A DNA stretch of 7,922 nucleotides from an uncultured Collinsella sp. (GCA_959596505.1 CAUFWM010000060.1:1-7922); one strand, 5' to 3'. Shown: positions 1 to 5,168, counted from the stretch's first letter. Notes: generated from the letters alone by a model not told the origin. Program-made: numbers and translations.

Positions 1-410
1 CCCTGGGTGCCTCACATGTGGCAGTTACCTCATTAAGTTGTCATTGCGTTTGGGGTTGTACTTTGCCGATCTTCTTTCTCTTACACGCTGAAAACTGAAA
101 CTGAATATGCTCGATCAAACGATGACCACCGGAGCGGTCATCTTTAAAGTACGTTCGTTTTGCTGATTTGACAAGAACTAATTTTGAATTTTTTTCTACG
201 GGATGAAATGAGATTTGTGGAACGGTCGCGATTGGTGTCGCCAGCTTTGCATGTGGTGGCTCGGCGTTTGGGCTGGAACGACTGAGCCCCGAGATGGCGT
301 CCCGTTCATGTTTGAGACAATATATGACTTTTTGCCCGTTGCAAACAGAGTCGCGGTGGGTGTTCTGTATGATGGCTCAGACAAGGTTGTTCAATGACAG
401 GGAGGCATAT
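1..410. other. Upstream non-coding region with no recognisable gene
   Basis: No convincing coding region was found on either strand. The short open frames here lack a good ribosome binding site and resemble no family I know. The first 200 bases are clearly richer in A/T than the genes that follow. Visible items are a 7-bp inverted repeat (121-142), a perfect -35 hexamer TTGACA at 168-173 with only a poor T-rich -10 candidate around 191-197, and a 5-bp stem GGGCT/AGCCC at 270-274 and 285-289. A promoter for the first HAD gene must lie in or before this stretch, but I cannot place it with confidence. If the TTGACA is real, the HAD gene has a leader of about 200 bases. Confidence 0.5.
121..150 (+). 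terminator. Possible weak terminator of an upstream gene
   Basis: GATGACC (121-127) and GGTCATC (136-142) form a 7-bp stem with an 8-base loop, followed by TTTAAAGT. The T-tract is short and interrupted, so this is a weak intrinsic terminator at best. It could end a gene lying before the window, or be an operator-like palindrome. No coding region ending just before it can be verified. Confidence 0.25.
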
Positions 411-1253
411 ATGGCAATCAAAGCCATCGCAATGGATATCGACGGTACGCTCACCAACGACCAGAAAGTGATTAGCCCGCGTACGCGCGAGAAGCTGCTC
501 GCGGCGCAGGAGTCGGGCATTAAGCTCATTTTGGCTTCGGGCCGTCCCGCATGGGGGCTGCACGCCTTGGCGCAGGAGCTCGACCTTCAAAACCATGACG
601 GTCTGCTGGTGGCCTTTAACGGCGCTCACGTCGTCGATGCCCAGACCGACGAGGTGCTGTTCGATCAGGCTATGTCTGCCGACGAATTGCATCGCCTGAT
701 TGATCACCTGCGTAATTTTGACGTGATCCCTATGATTTCGCTCGGTCGCGATCTGCATGTCGAGGACTCGTATCATTGCATGATCACGCTGCCTGACGGC
801 TCGCAGAAGAATATCGTCAAGTATGAGCGCGACGCGTGCGATCTTAAGATTCGCGAGGTGGAGAGCCTGCATGAGGTCGCTGATGCTTATCCCGTGGACA
901 AGCTGCTCACTGCGGGCGACCCGGCCTATTTGCAAGCGCATCACGAGGAGATGTACGCGCCCTTTACTCAGACGCTTTCTGGTATGTTTACGGCCGACTG
1001 GTACTTTGAGTTTACGGCGCCCGGTATCGACAAGGCCCGTGCGCTCGAGGGTGCCCTGCCCAAGCTCGGCATCGATGCCAGCGAGGTCGTATCGTTTGGC
1101 GACGGCCAGAACGACAAGTCCATGATTGAGTGGGCCGGCACCGGTGTTGCCATGGGTAACGCCGTCGATGAGGTTAAGGCAGTTGCCCAGATGGTAACCG
1201 CCAATAACAACGAAGACGGTATTGCGGTGGCGCTGGATAAGCTGCTGGGTTAG
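411..1253 (+). CDS. Cof-type HAD-IIB family phosphatase
   Basis: This 280-residue cytoplasmic protein belongs to the Cof/HAD-IIB phosphatases, Mg-dependent enzymes that hydrolyse phosphorylated sugars, nucleotides or cofactors through an aspartyl-phosphate. Motif I is DIDGTLT at residues 9-15 (nucleophile D9, acid/base D11). Motif II is LASGR with S43, motif III is K208 in GIDKARAL, and motif IV is GDGQND at 230-235. The region from about 85 to 195 between motifs II and III fits the C2 cap, which sets the substrate; I cannot predict that substrate. The start at 411 is chosen because GGGAGG lies 5 to 6 bases upstream. The open frame extends upstream to 294 (with an ATG at 372), but that stretch has no family similarity and no good ribosome binding site. 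A strong terminator follows the stop codon. Confidence 0.93.
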   Translation: MAIKAIAMDIDGTLTNDQKVISPRTREKLLAAQESGIKLILASGRPAWGLHALAQELDLQNHDGLLVAFNGAHVVDAQTDEVLFDQAMSADELHRLIDHLRNFDVIPMISLGRDLHVEDSYHCMITLPDGSQKNIVKYERDACDLKIREVESLHEVADAYPVDKLLTAGDPAYLQAHHEEMYAPFTQTLSGMFTADWYFEFTAPGIDKARALEGALPKLGIDASEVVSFGDGQNDKSMIEWAGTGVAMGNAVDEVKAVAQMVTANNNEDGIAVALDKLLG

Positions 1254-1275
1254 AATCGCCGATAATGCATGGTTC

Positions 1276-1302
1276 GGGCGCCTGCTTACAGGCGCCCTTT
1301 TG
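1276..1302 (+). terminator. Strong intrinsic terminator after the first HAD gene
   Basis: A perfect 9-bp stem, GGGCGCCTG (1276-1284) with CAGGCGCCC (1289-1297), closes a CTTA loop and is followed by TTTTGTT. It lies 22 bases after the first HAD stop codon. It also lies only about 15 bases before the GTG start of the second HAD gene, so it occupies the space where that gene's leader would be. Confidence 0.9.
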
Positions 1303-1316
1303 TTAGGGAGGGTGCC

Positions 1317-1976
1317 GTGTCCGCATTTCCGTTCGACGCCGTTATCTTTGACATGGACGGCGTGATTGTCGATACCGAGTATTACTACCTGGGCGAGACC
1401 GCAGCTTTTGCCAAGGAGCTTGGGTTGAACCTGACTCAAGAGGAATTGAACGGGCAGGTCGGTACTTCGCATCAGTTCTTCCTGCATATGCTGGTCGATT
1501 GGTTTGAGCGCGCCGGTAAGGGGCATTTTACTGGTGAGGAAGCGTTGGCCCGTTGGGATGAGTGGGCGCATAAGCGTCCGCGCGACTATCAGGCTTTGAT
1601 TAACCCAGGCGCCGTGGATACGATTCGAGAGCTGCCGCGCCGTGGCGTTCGCGTGGCGCTTGCCAGCTCGTCTCCCATGGTTAGCATCGAGGAAGTGCTC
1701 AATGCGTGCGGGCTGTCGGATGCCTTTGAGTATGTGGTGAGCGGCGAGCAGTTTAAGGAGAGCAAGCCCGAGCCCGACATCTACCTGCATGCGCTGGATC
1801 TCCTGGGGCTGCCCGCGAATCGCTGCTGCTGCGTTGAGGATTCGGTGCCTGGCATCACTGCCGGCAAGCGAGCCGGCCTGACAGTCATTGCCAAGCGCGA
1901 GGAGCGCTTTGGCTTTAGCCAGGATGCCGCGGACAAGATTATCGACCAGCTGCCGGAGCTGCTGGAACTCGCGTAG
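1317..1976 (+). CDS. HAD hydrolase, beta-phosphoglucomutase-like (subfamily IA)
   Basis: This 219-residue cytoplasmic protein has the layout of beta-phosphoglucomutase and related sugar-phosphate phosphatases. Motif I is FDMDGVIVDTE at 11-21 (nucleophile D12, acid/base D14). A helical C1-type cap follows at about 22-95. Motif II is ASSS at 116-119, motif III is K150 in ESKPEPDIYL, and motif IV is the acidic pair E174-D175 in VEDSVPG. The family includes true mutases and phosphatases, and motifs alone do not separate them. The GTG start at 1317 is preceded by AGGGAGGG at 1305-1312. The in-frame ATG at 1269 is rejected because the extra residues would be encoded by the terminator hairpin. It lies 60 bases before the FrlD-like kinase gene, so the two are probably co-transcribed. 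Confidence 0.9.
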   Translation: MSAFPFDAVIFDMDGVIVDTEYYYLGETAAFAKELGLNLTQEELNGQVGTSHQFFLHMLVDWFERAGKGHFTGEEALARWDEWAHKRPRDYQALINPGAVDTIRELPRRGVRVALASSSPMVSIEEVLNACGLSDAFEYVVSGEQFKESKPEPDIYLHALDLLGLPANRCCCVEDSVPGITAGKRAGLTVIAKREERFGFSQDAADKIIDQLPELLELA

Positions 1977-1984
1977 ATCCTGGG

Positions 1985-2013
1985 CGGTACTGCTGTTACA
2001 ACGGTAGTACCGT
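1985..2013. repeat. Inverted repeat between HAD and kinase genes
   Basis: CGGTACT (1985-1991) pairs with AGTACCG (2006-2012) as a 7-bp stem with a 14-base loop. The right half can instead fold alone as ACGGT/ACCGT around AGT (2001-2013), so the two folds exclude each other. No T-tract follows (the next bases are TGGCATAAG), so it is not an ordinary terminator. It could be an operator or an RNA processing element just before the kinase ribosome binding site, or chance. Confidence 0.4.
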
Positions 2014-2036
2014 TGGCATAAGAGAGAGGTGGCGTC

Positions 2037-2900
2037 ATGGCTTTTAACGTGAGCGCACTGGGGTTTGGCGACAACGTCGTCGACCGTTACGAGCATATTC
2101 ACACTATGTATCCGGGTGGCAATGCGGTGAACTTTGCCGTGTATGCCAAGAAGTGCGGTGCCGCGCGCTCCGCGTATATGGGCATCTTTGGTAATGACGC
2201 TGCTGCCGAGCATGTGATTGCGAGTCTTGAGGATGAGGACGTTGAACTAGCCAAATGCAAGCAGCTCATCGGCGAGAACGGTGCGGCGCGCGTTACTGTG
2301 GTTGATGGTGATCGTGTATTTCTGGGGTCTAACGATGGTGGCATCCGTGGTGATGCGCGCTATGTGCTCGATCGTTTTGATCTGGCGTATATGAAACAGT
2401 TTGATGTGGTTCATTCGGGTAACTATTGCTTTACCGAGCGCGAGCTGCCTAAGCTGAAGGCAGCGGGTATTACCGTTTCGTTTGACTTCTCGGATGATTC
2501 GACCGACGAGTACTACGAGCAGATTGCTCCCTACGTTGACTTTGCGTTCTTTAGCGCGGCAGACGCCGCGAGCGAGGACGAGATTCGCGAGCGCCTTGCC
2601 TGGGTGAAGGGCCTGGGCCCATGTTTTGTGTCCGCAACGGCTGGCGCTGAGGGCTGCATTGCCTATGACGGCGAGCGTTACTATCGGCAGCATGCCAAGC
2701 CAGTGACAGATATGAAGGACACCATGGGTGCGGGTGACTCGTTCCTGACTTCGTTTCTGATGTGCTATCTCGATTCCGCCAAGCGTGGCGAGGATGGTGC
2801 CGAGGCCGTCGAGCGCGCACTCGACTTTGCGGCGGGGTTTGCTTCGACCGTATGCGGTATGGAAGGCTCCTGGGGCCATGGAGCGCCAATTTCCGAATAG
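2037..2900 (+). CDS. PfkB-family sugar kinase, fructoselysine 6-kinase (FrlD)-like
   Basis: This 287-residue PfkB/ribokinase-fold kinase should phosphorylate a sugar or sugar-amine with ATP in the cytoplasm. It has the N-terminal GDNVVDRY (11-18), the substrate-side motif PGGNAVNFAVY (26-36), FDFSDD (149-154), VDFAF (167-171), and the C-terminal signature DTMGAGDSFL (228-237) with anion hole GAGD and catalytic base D234. The combination of GDN.VD, GGNAVN, FDFSD and DTMGAGDSF matches what I remember of E. coli FrlD, which makes fructoselysine 6-phosphate from the Amadori product fructoselysine. It is somewhat longer than E. coli FrlD (about 260). The ATG at 2037 has AGAGG 7 bases upstream. No deglycase (frlB) or transporter gene is adjacent, so the substrate remains uncertain; another ketosamine or hexose is possible. 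Confidence 0.82.
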   Translation: MAFNVSALGFGDNVVDRYEHIHTMYPGGNAVNFAVYAKKCGAARSAYMGIFGNDAAAEHVIASLEDEDVELAKCKQLIGENGAARVTVVDGDRVFLGSNDGGIRGDARYVLDRFDLAYMKQFDVVHSGNYCFTERELPKLKAAGITVSFDFSDDSTDEYYEQIAPYVDFAFFSAADAASEDEIRERLAWVKGLGPCFVSATAGAEGCIAYDGERYYRQHAKPVTDMKDTMGAGDSFLTSFLMCYLDSAKRGEDGAEAVERALDFAAGFASTVCGMEGSWGHGAPISE

Positions 2901-2907
2901 GTGAGCA

Positions 2908-2941
2908 GTCCCGGTGAGTCGAATTGTCGCCTCCCCGGGAC
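2908..2941 (+). terminator. Hairpin after the kinase gene, possible terminator
   Basis: Starting 7 bases after the kinase stop codon, GTCCCGG (2908-2914) pairs with CCGGGAC (2935-2941). After single T/C mismatches the stem continues as GAG/CTC and then CGA/TCG around an ATTG loop, giving 13 pairs in all. No T-run follows on the + strand (CCCGTGGGC, then six A), so as an intrinsic terminator it is atypical. Its right foot overlaps the first two bases of the 229-base inverted-repeat element. Confidence 0.4.
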
Positions 2942-3168
2942 CCCGTGGGCAAAAAATGCCAAATATGAGTACTGTCACTAATTTAGTAACAGCGAAATCA
3001 AGCTTTTGAGAGCCTAGCTGGGTGTCTGCGAGCGATTAAAACCTGCTAAAAATGATTTTAAGCACCTTGATAATGAACAGTTGTGCATTATCAAGATGTT
3101 ATTTTGCCGTAAATAATGTGACTAGATTTGCAACAGTACTCATATTTGGCATTTTTGCCCACAGGGGT
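2940..3168. repeat. 229-bp element with 36-bp terminal inverted repeats (MITE-like)
   Basis: The left arm (2940-2975) and right arm (3133-3168) are reverse complements over 36 bases except for one extra T and one missing A. Both include ACCCC, GTGGGCAAAAA, and TGCCAAATATGAGTACTGT. Weaker complementarity continues inward for about 16 more bases (11 of 16). The interior is A/T-rich, unlike its neighbours. It contains a perfect 10-bp stem CTTGATAATG/CATTATCAAG (3066-3095) and an 8-of-9 palindrome centred on 3054, the exact centre of the element. It fills the gap between convergent genes, and its last base is the final base of the TatD stop codon on the minus strand. No clear target-site duplication and no coding capacity were seen. 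It may be a MITE-like element, a genus-specific intergenic repeat, or a bidirectional terminator. Confidence 0.75.
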
Positions 3169-3950
3169 TAGCGAAGGTCAAAAACAGAGCGCGCATTTGC
3201 TAAAACTGCCGATTCGATGCGCTTTATGTCACATTTTTTGAGCGAGGCGATGCGTTCTGAGGTCCTTGTGAGCGATCTGATGAGCGATTGCGCGCTTGTT
3301 TCTGTGTTTGGCTCGGCCGGCGCATCGGTCTCGAGCAGTAGACGGTCGAGTGGAATCTGTCGTGCGTATTCGCGTCCTCGTTTAGATGCGAGCATCCGCT
3401 CGTTCACGGAAAAATAGCAGCCTGCGTTTCGCGCGCGGACGAACTCGTTCGAGGTACCGCTAAACCAGTGGAAGATGATGGCGGGGGAGTCGGGGCTTGG
3501 GGCGAGCAATTCATGTGACCCGAGGACGTCCAGCACGGTTCCTGTCGAACGAACGACGTGAATTGATATCACGCGCCCGGCAAGAGGGTGCTGCACGAGT
3601 GTATCGCAGAGCCGGTCAAATGCCTGTACTTGTAGCGGCTCGCTTCCGGCAAAACGAGCGGAAAAGTCGAGCCCGACCTCGCCGATCAAGCGTTCTTGTG
3701 CAGCGACTTCGCAAAGCAGATTGATTTCAGCGTTGCCACATCGTCCGTCGGCGAGCCACCAGGGATGGAGGCCGATGCCGGCAAAGATATTTGAACGGCC
3801 GCAGGCGCGCTTCTTGGCGCGTGCAAAGTCGTGCGGATCGACGCCGCAGTCAAATAGAATCAGGCCCAGCGCCGTTGCCTCATCGGCAACGGCGTCCGGG
3901 TGAGCCATTAAATCAAGATGGCAGTGTGCATCAAATAACCGGGGCTCCAT
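3168..3950 (-). CDS. TatD-family metal-dependent hydrolase
   Basis: This 260-residue protein has the TatD/YcfH amidohydrolase-type TIM barrel arrangement, the family of metal-dependent DNases and related hydrolases. Expected metal ligands are H9 and H11 in DAHCHLD (7-13), E91 in GEVGLDF (90-96), H131 in SIHVVR, H161 in FHWFSG, and D209 in LLETDAPAEP (205-214). Length is normal for the family (about 260). It starts 14 bases after the tcdA stop codon on the same strand, with a modest GGAG 9 bases before ATG, so it is probably the second gene of a tcdA-tatD operon. Biochemical substrates of TatD homologues vary (3'-5' exonuclease activity is reported for some); the exact role here is not shown by sequence. 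It converges with the kinase gene across the inverted-repeat element. Confidence 0.88.
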   Translation of the reverse strand: MEPRLFDAHCHLDLMAHPDAVADEATALGLILFDCGVDPHDFARAKKRACGRSNIFAGIGLHPWWLADGRCGNAEINLLCEVAAQERLIGEVGLDFSARFAGSEPLQVQAFDRLCDTLVQHPLAGRVISIHVVRSTGTVLDVLGSHELLAPSPDSPAIIFHWFSGTSNEFVRARNAGCYFSVNERMLASKRGREYARQIPLDRLLLETDAPAEPNTETSAQSLIRSLTRTSERIASLKKCDIKRIESAVLANARSVFDLR

Positions 3951-3964
3951 CTCGGCGCGCTCCG

Positions 3965-4756
3965 CTAGTCTAGGCGCTGGCCATCGGAGCGTACGCGTTC
4001 GGTGCCGCGCCCACTGATCTGGCGGATAACCTCGCCGGCAATCATCTGACCCATGATGGGCGGCATAAAACTGGCAGTTCCCAGCTCGGTGCGTTCGTGG
4101 ATGTTGGAAGGGTCGCGGGGCTGTGTTTTAACCGATTCCTCGCAGCTAAACAGTACGTGTAGGCTCTTGATTCCGCGCTTCTTACATTCTTTGCGCATAA
4201 TGCGGCTCATGGGGTCACGTACCGTATCGAAGATGTCGGCAAAGCGGAGGCACTCGGGATGGAGCTTGTTGGCCCCGCCCATGGAGCTAACCAAACGAAT
4301 GCCGTGGTCCTGAGCATATTTGGCAATGGTAAGCTTTGCCGAAATGGTGTCGATGGCATCGACGACGTAGTCGAGCTTGCCGCCCGTCTGCTCCAAAACG
4401 CTCGCAAAGAACTCATCGATGTTGTCGCTCAGCAGGTATTCGGTGCGTTTGATAACGGTGGCGGCGGGATTGATATCACCAATCATGGCTTCCATCACGT
4501 CAACCTTGCGCTTGCCGATGGTGCTGTGAAAGGCGATGGCCTGGCGATTGATATTGCTGGGCGCGATGATGTCCTTGTCCAGAATGACGAAATGGCCAAT
4601 GCCGCCACGGGCAAGTGCCACGCAGCAGTTGGAGCCCACACCTCCGCAGCCGAGTACCAGCACCGTGGCATCGGCGAGCTTGTCGAGTGCCTCGCGGCCC
4701 ATGATGATTTCGAGCTTGGTATCGCGCGTCTCGACGAGTGCAGCAGTTTCGGCCAT
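3965..4756 (-). CDS. tcdA: tRNA threonylcarbamoyladenosine dehydratase TcdA (CsdL/YgdL)
   Basis: This 263-residue E1-like ThiF/MoeB-fold enzyme is expected to activate t6A37 of ANN-decoding tRNAs with ATP and cyclise it to ct6A. It shows the nucleotide-binding loop LGCGGVGSN (35-43), LDKDIIAPSNINRQ (59-72) with the family NRQ motif, and DAIDTISAK (133-141). The later part has SSMGGANKLHP (157-167) and GTASFMPPIMG (226-236), both typical of TcdA rather than MoeB or ThiF. There are no paired zinc-binding cysteines like those of MoeB. Length matches the E. coli protein (about 268). The ATG at 4756 has GGAGG at 4763-4767, 6 bases upstream. It is transcribed ahead of the tatD-like gene. A TATAAT lies at 4801-4806 on the same strand. 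Confidence 0.92.
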   Translation of the reverse strand: MAETAALVETRDTKLEIIMGREALDKLADATVLVLGCGGVGSNCCVALARGGIGHFVILDKDIIAPSNINRQAIAFHSTIGKRKVDVMEAMIGDINPAATVIKRTEYLLSDNIDEFFASVLEQTGGKLDYVVDAIDTISAKLTIAKYAQDHGIRLVSSMGGANKLHPECLRFADIFDTVRDPMSRIMRKECKKRGIKSLHVLFSCEESVKTQPRDPSNIHERTELGTASFMPPIMGQMIAGEVIRQISGRGTERVRSDGQRLD

Positions 4757-4800
4757 AGATATCCTCCGATGGGGAAGCGATTCATGTTTTAACTATCGCC

Positions 4801-4829
4801 ATTATAGGTATTATCGCGATTCCATTTGA
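4801..4829 (-). promoter_or_regulatory. Probable tcdA promoter
   Basis: Read on the minus strand, a perfect TATAAT lies at 4801-4806, which would start transcription near 4794 and give a leader of about 38 bases. The -35 hexamer at 17 bp spacing, TCAAAT (4824-4829), is poor, so the call rests mainly on the -10 and its position. Confidence 0.45.
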
Positions 4830-4843
4830 GCCCTCGGCGTTTG

Positions 4844-4872
4844 TTGAAATGAGGCAGGGATTCGCATAAGAT
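4844..4872 (+). promoter_or_regulatory. Predicted promoter of an antisense (antitoxin) RNA
   Basis: TTGAAA (4844-4849, five of six to the -35 consensus) is separated by exactly 17 bp from TAAGAT (4867-4872, four of six to the -10 consensus). The start would fall near 4879. No open reading frame with a ribosome binding site follows, but a run of three RNA hairpins does. The transcript would run into the 3' end of the small membrane peptide gene on the opposite strand. Confidence 0.5.
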
Positions 4873-4907
4873 TGAAGCAGATGGCACCCGTTGCCGCGGG
4901 TTAGCCA
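4868..4907 (-). terminator. Terminator hairpin of the small-peptide mRNA
   Basis: On the minus strand TGGC and GCCA, then ACCCG and CGGGT, form a 9-bp stem with a 2-base bulge around a six-base CGGCAA loop (4882-4907). It is followed by TCTGCTTCAATCTT, which is only moderately T-rich. It lies about 60 bases downstream of the peptide stop codon and would give an mRNA of about 225 to 230 bases. The tail just after the stem carries the sequence complementary to the mRNA 5' end. Confidence 0.5.
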
Positions 4908-4975
4908 ACTCCGAAACACGTTTGTAGCGTGAGAAGTGGCCGTCTTCGCATTATGCGGGGGCGGCTATTTCATTC
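4879..4975 (+). ncRNA. Predicted antisense RNA antitoxin, convergent to the small peptide gene
   Basis: An RNA of about 95 bases is predicted from the promoter at 4844-4872. It would contain three hairpins: 4882-4907; a small CACG/CGTG stem at 4917-4931; and a long terminator stem at 4933-4971. It would be complementary to the whole predicted 3' UTR of the minus-strand peptide mRNA and to its stop codon, the arrangement known for convergent type I antitoxins such as RatA with TxpA. The strand is supported by pairing in the last hairpin: on the + strand all 18 pairs form, five of them G-U wobbles, while on the minus strand those five become A-C mismatches. No conserved RNA family is claimed; the transcript itself is inferred. 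Confidence 0.55.
4933..4975 (+). terminator. Terminator of the predicted antisense RNA
   Basis: Bases 4933-4950 pair with 4954-4971 around a three-base TTA loop: 18 continuous pairs counting five G-U wobbles (4936-4968, 4938-4966, 4943-4961, 4945-4959, 4946-4958). The 3' foot is TATTTCATT, so the T-rich part lies within and just after the stem base. The peptide stop codon (4965-4967, minus strand) lies inside the stem. Confidence 0.5.
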
Positions 4976-5051
4976 GACCTCCAATGTGGATGCCGAGCTC
5001 CACAGCCGCGATTACAAGCAATAACAACGTCAGGACATCGTCAATACTCAT
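4965..5051 (-). CDS. 28-residue single-span membrane peptide, putative holin-like type I toxin
   Basis: This gene encodes a 28-residue peptide. It begins MSIDDVLTLLLLVIAAVELG, has a hydrophobic helix at about residues 6-24, and ends with basic residues (R26, K28). An acidic N-terminus, one membrane span and a basic tail fit the small holin-like toxin peptides of type I toxin-antitoxin systems (TxpA, Fst and relatives), which act at the cell membrane; this is resemblance, not proof. The start is well supported: AAGGAG (5059-5064) lies 7 bases before ATG. Its reading direction, a TACAAT -10 upstream, a 3' hairpin and a predicted antisense RNA all support a real gene. CTCC in the leader can pair with the GGAG of the ribosome binding site, suggesting poor translation of the full-length mRNA. 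It is divergent from the ArsR/SdpI operon. An alternative is a harmless small membrane peptide. Confidence 0.7.
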   Translation of the reverse strand: MSIDDVLTLLLLVIAAVELGIHIGGRMK

Positions 5052-5054
5052 AGT

Positions 5055-5096
5055 CCATCTCCTTCTTGGGTAGAGGGAGCTGGCCCATCTGCTTCA
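5055..5096 (-). promoter_or_regulatory. Leader of the small-peptide mRNA with 5'-3' pairing element
   Basis: The minus-strand leader begins with TGAAGCAGATGG (5096 to 5085), an exact 12-base reverse complement of CCATCTGCTTCA at the mRNA 3' end (4884 to 4873). A near copy, GAAGGAGATGG (5065 to 5055), contains the ribosome binding site and differs at one base. The 3' tail could therefore pair with the 5' end or, with one mismatch, directly with the ribosome binding site. Confidence 0.55.
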
Positions 5097-5102
5097 GCTT
5101 CC

Positions 5103-5131
5103 ATTGTAGCTAAATACGAACGAATGTTCTA
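5103..5131 (-). promoter_or_regulatory. Predicted promoter of the small-peptide gene
   Basis: On the minus strand TACAAT (5103-5108) matches five of six -10 positions; TAGAAC (5126-5131) at 17 bp spacing is a weak -35. The start would fall near 5096, precisely at the 12-base element complementary to the mRNA 3' end. The -35 abuts the left arm of the inverted repeat at 5132-5168. Confidence 0.45.
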
Positions 5132-5168
5132 TAGATGCTACGGAATTAGACAATTAGACAAGCATCTA
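5132..5168. promoter_or_regulatory. Candidate ArsR operator between divergent promoters
   Basis: TAGATGCT (5132-5139) and AGCATCTA (5161-5168) are perfect 8-bp inverted arms separated by 21 bp. Between them is a tandem repeat of AATTAGAC (5144-5151 and 5152-5159). The right arm lies in the spacer of the arsR promoter, and the left arm touches the -35 of the divergent peptide promoter. ArsR repressors usually bind imperfect palindromes over their own promoter, so this is a plausible site; the wide arm spacing is a reason for caution. Confidence 0.45.

Noticed and set aside
196..397. Two overlapping small open frames of about 60 codons, one on each strand
   Set aside because: No convincing ribosome binding site, low-complexity content and no recognisable domain.
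294..410. N-terminal extension of the first HAD protein
   Set aside because: The extension has no ribosome binding site of quality and precedes the normal HAD start; GGGAGG positions the ATG at 411 correctly.
1269..1316. ATG start for the second HAD protein at 1269
   Set aside because: The extra residues would be encoded by the intrinsic terminator hairpin, and AGGGAGGG supports the GTG at 1317.
306..2213. Very long minus-strand open frame of 635 codons across both HAD genes
   Set aside because: It is antisense to two genes with complete catalytic motifs, shows no family features, and arises from codon bias in a G/C-rich genome.
2951..2975. Left arm of the inverted repeat as a stand-alone terminator
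   Set aside because: It forms only a 3 to 4 bp stem (GGC/GCC) by itself and has A-runs rather than T-runs on the + strand.
3965..4756. Calling the E1-like protein MoeB or ThiF
   Set aside because: It lacks the zinc-binding cysteine pairs expected of MoeB and has the TcdA-type C-terminal motifs GANKLHP and GTASFMPPIMG; no molybdopterin or thiamine genes are nearby.
4259..4792. 177-codon + strand frame opposite tcdA
   Set aside because: It is a shadow of a gene with full TcdA motifs on the minus strand.
5144..5160. Start of a direct-repeat array of the CRISPR type
   Set aside because: Only two adjacent copies of an 8-base unit with no spacers; it fits a promoter or operator repeat.
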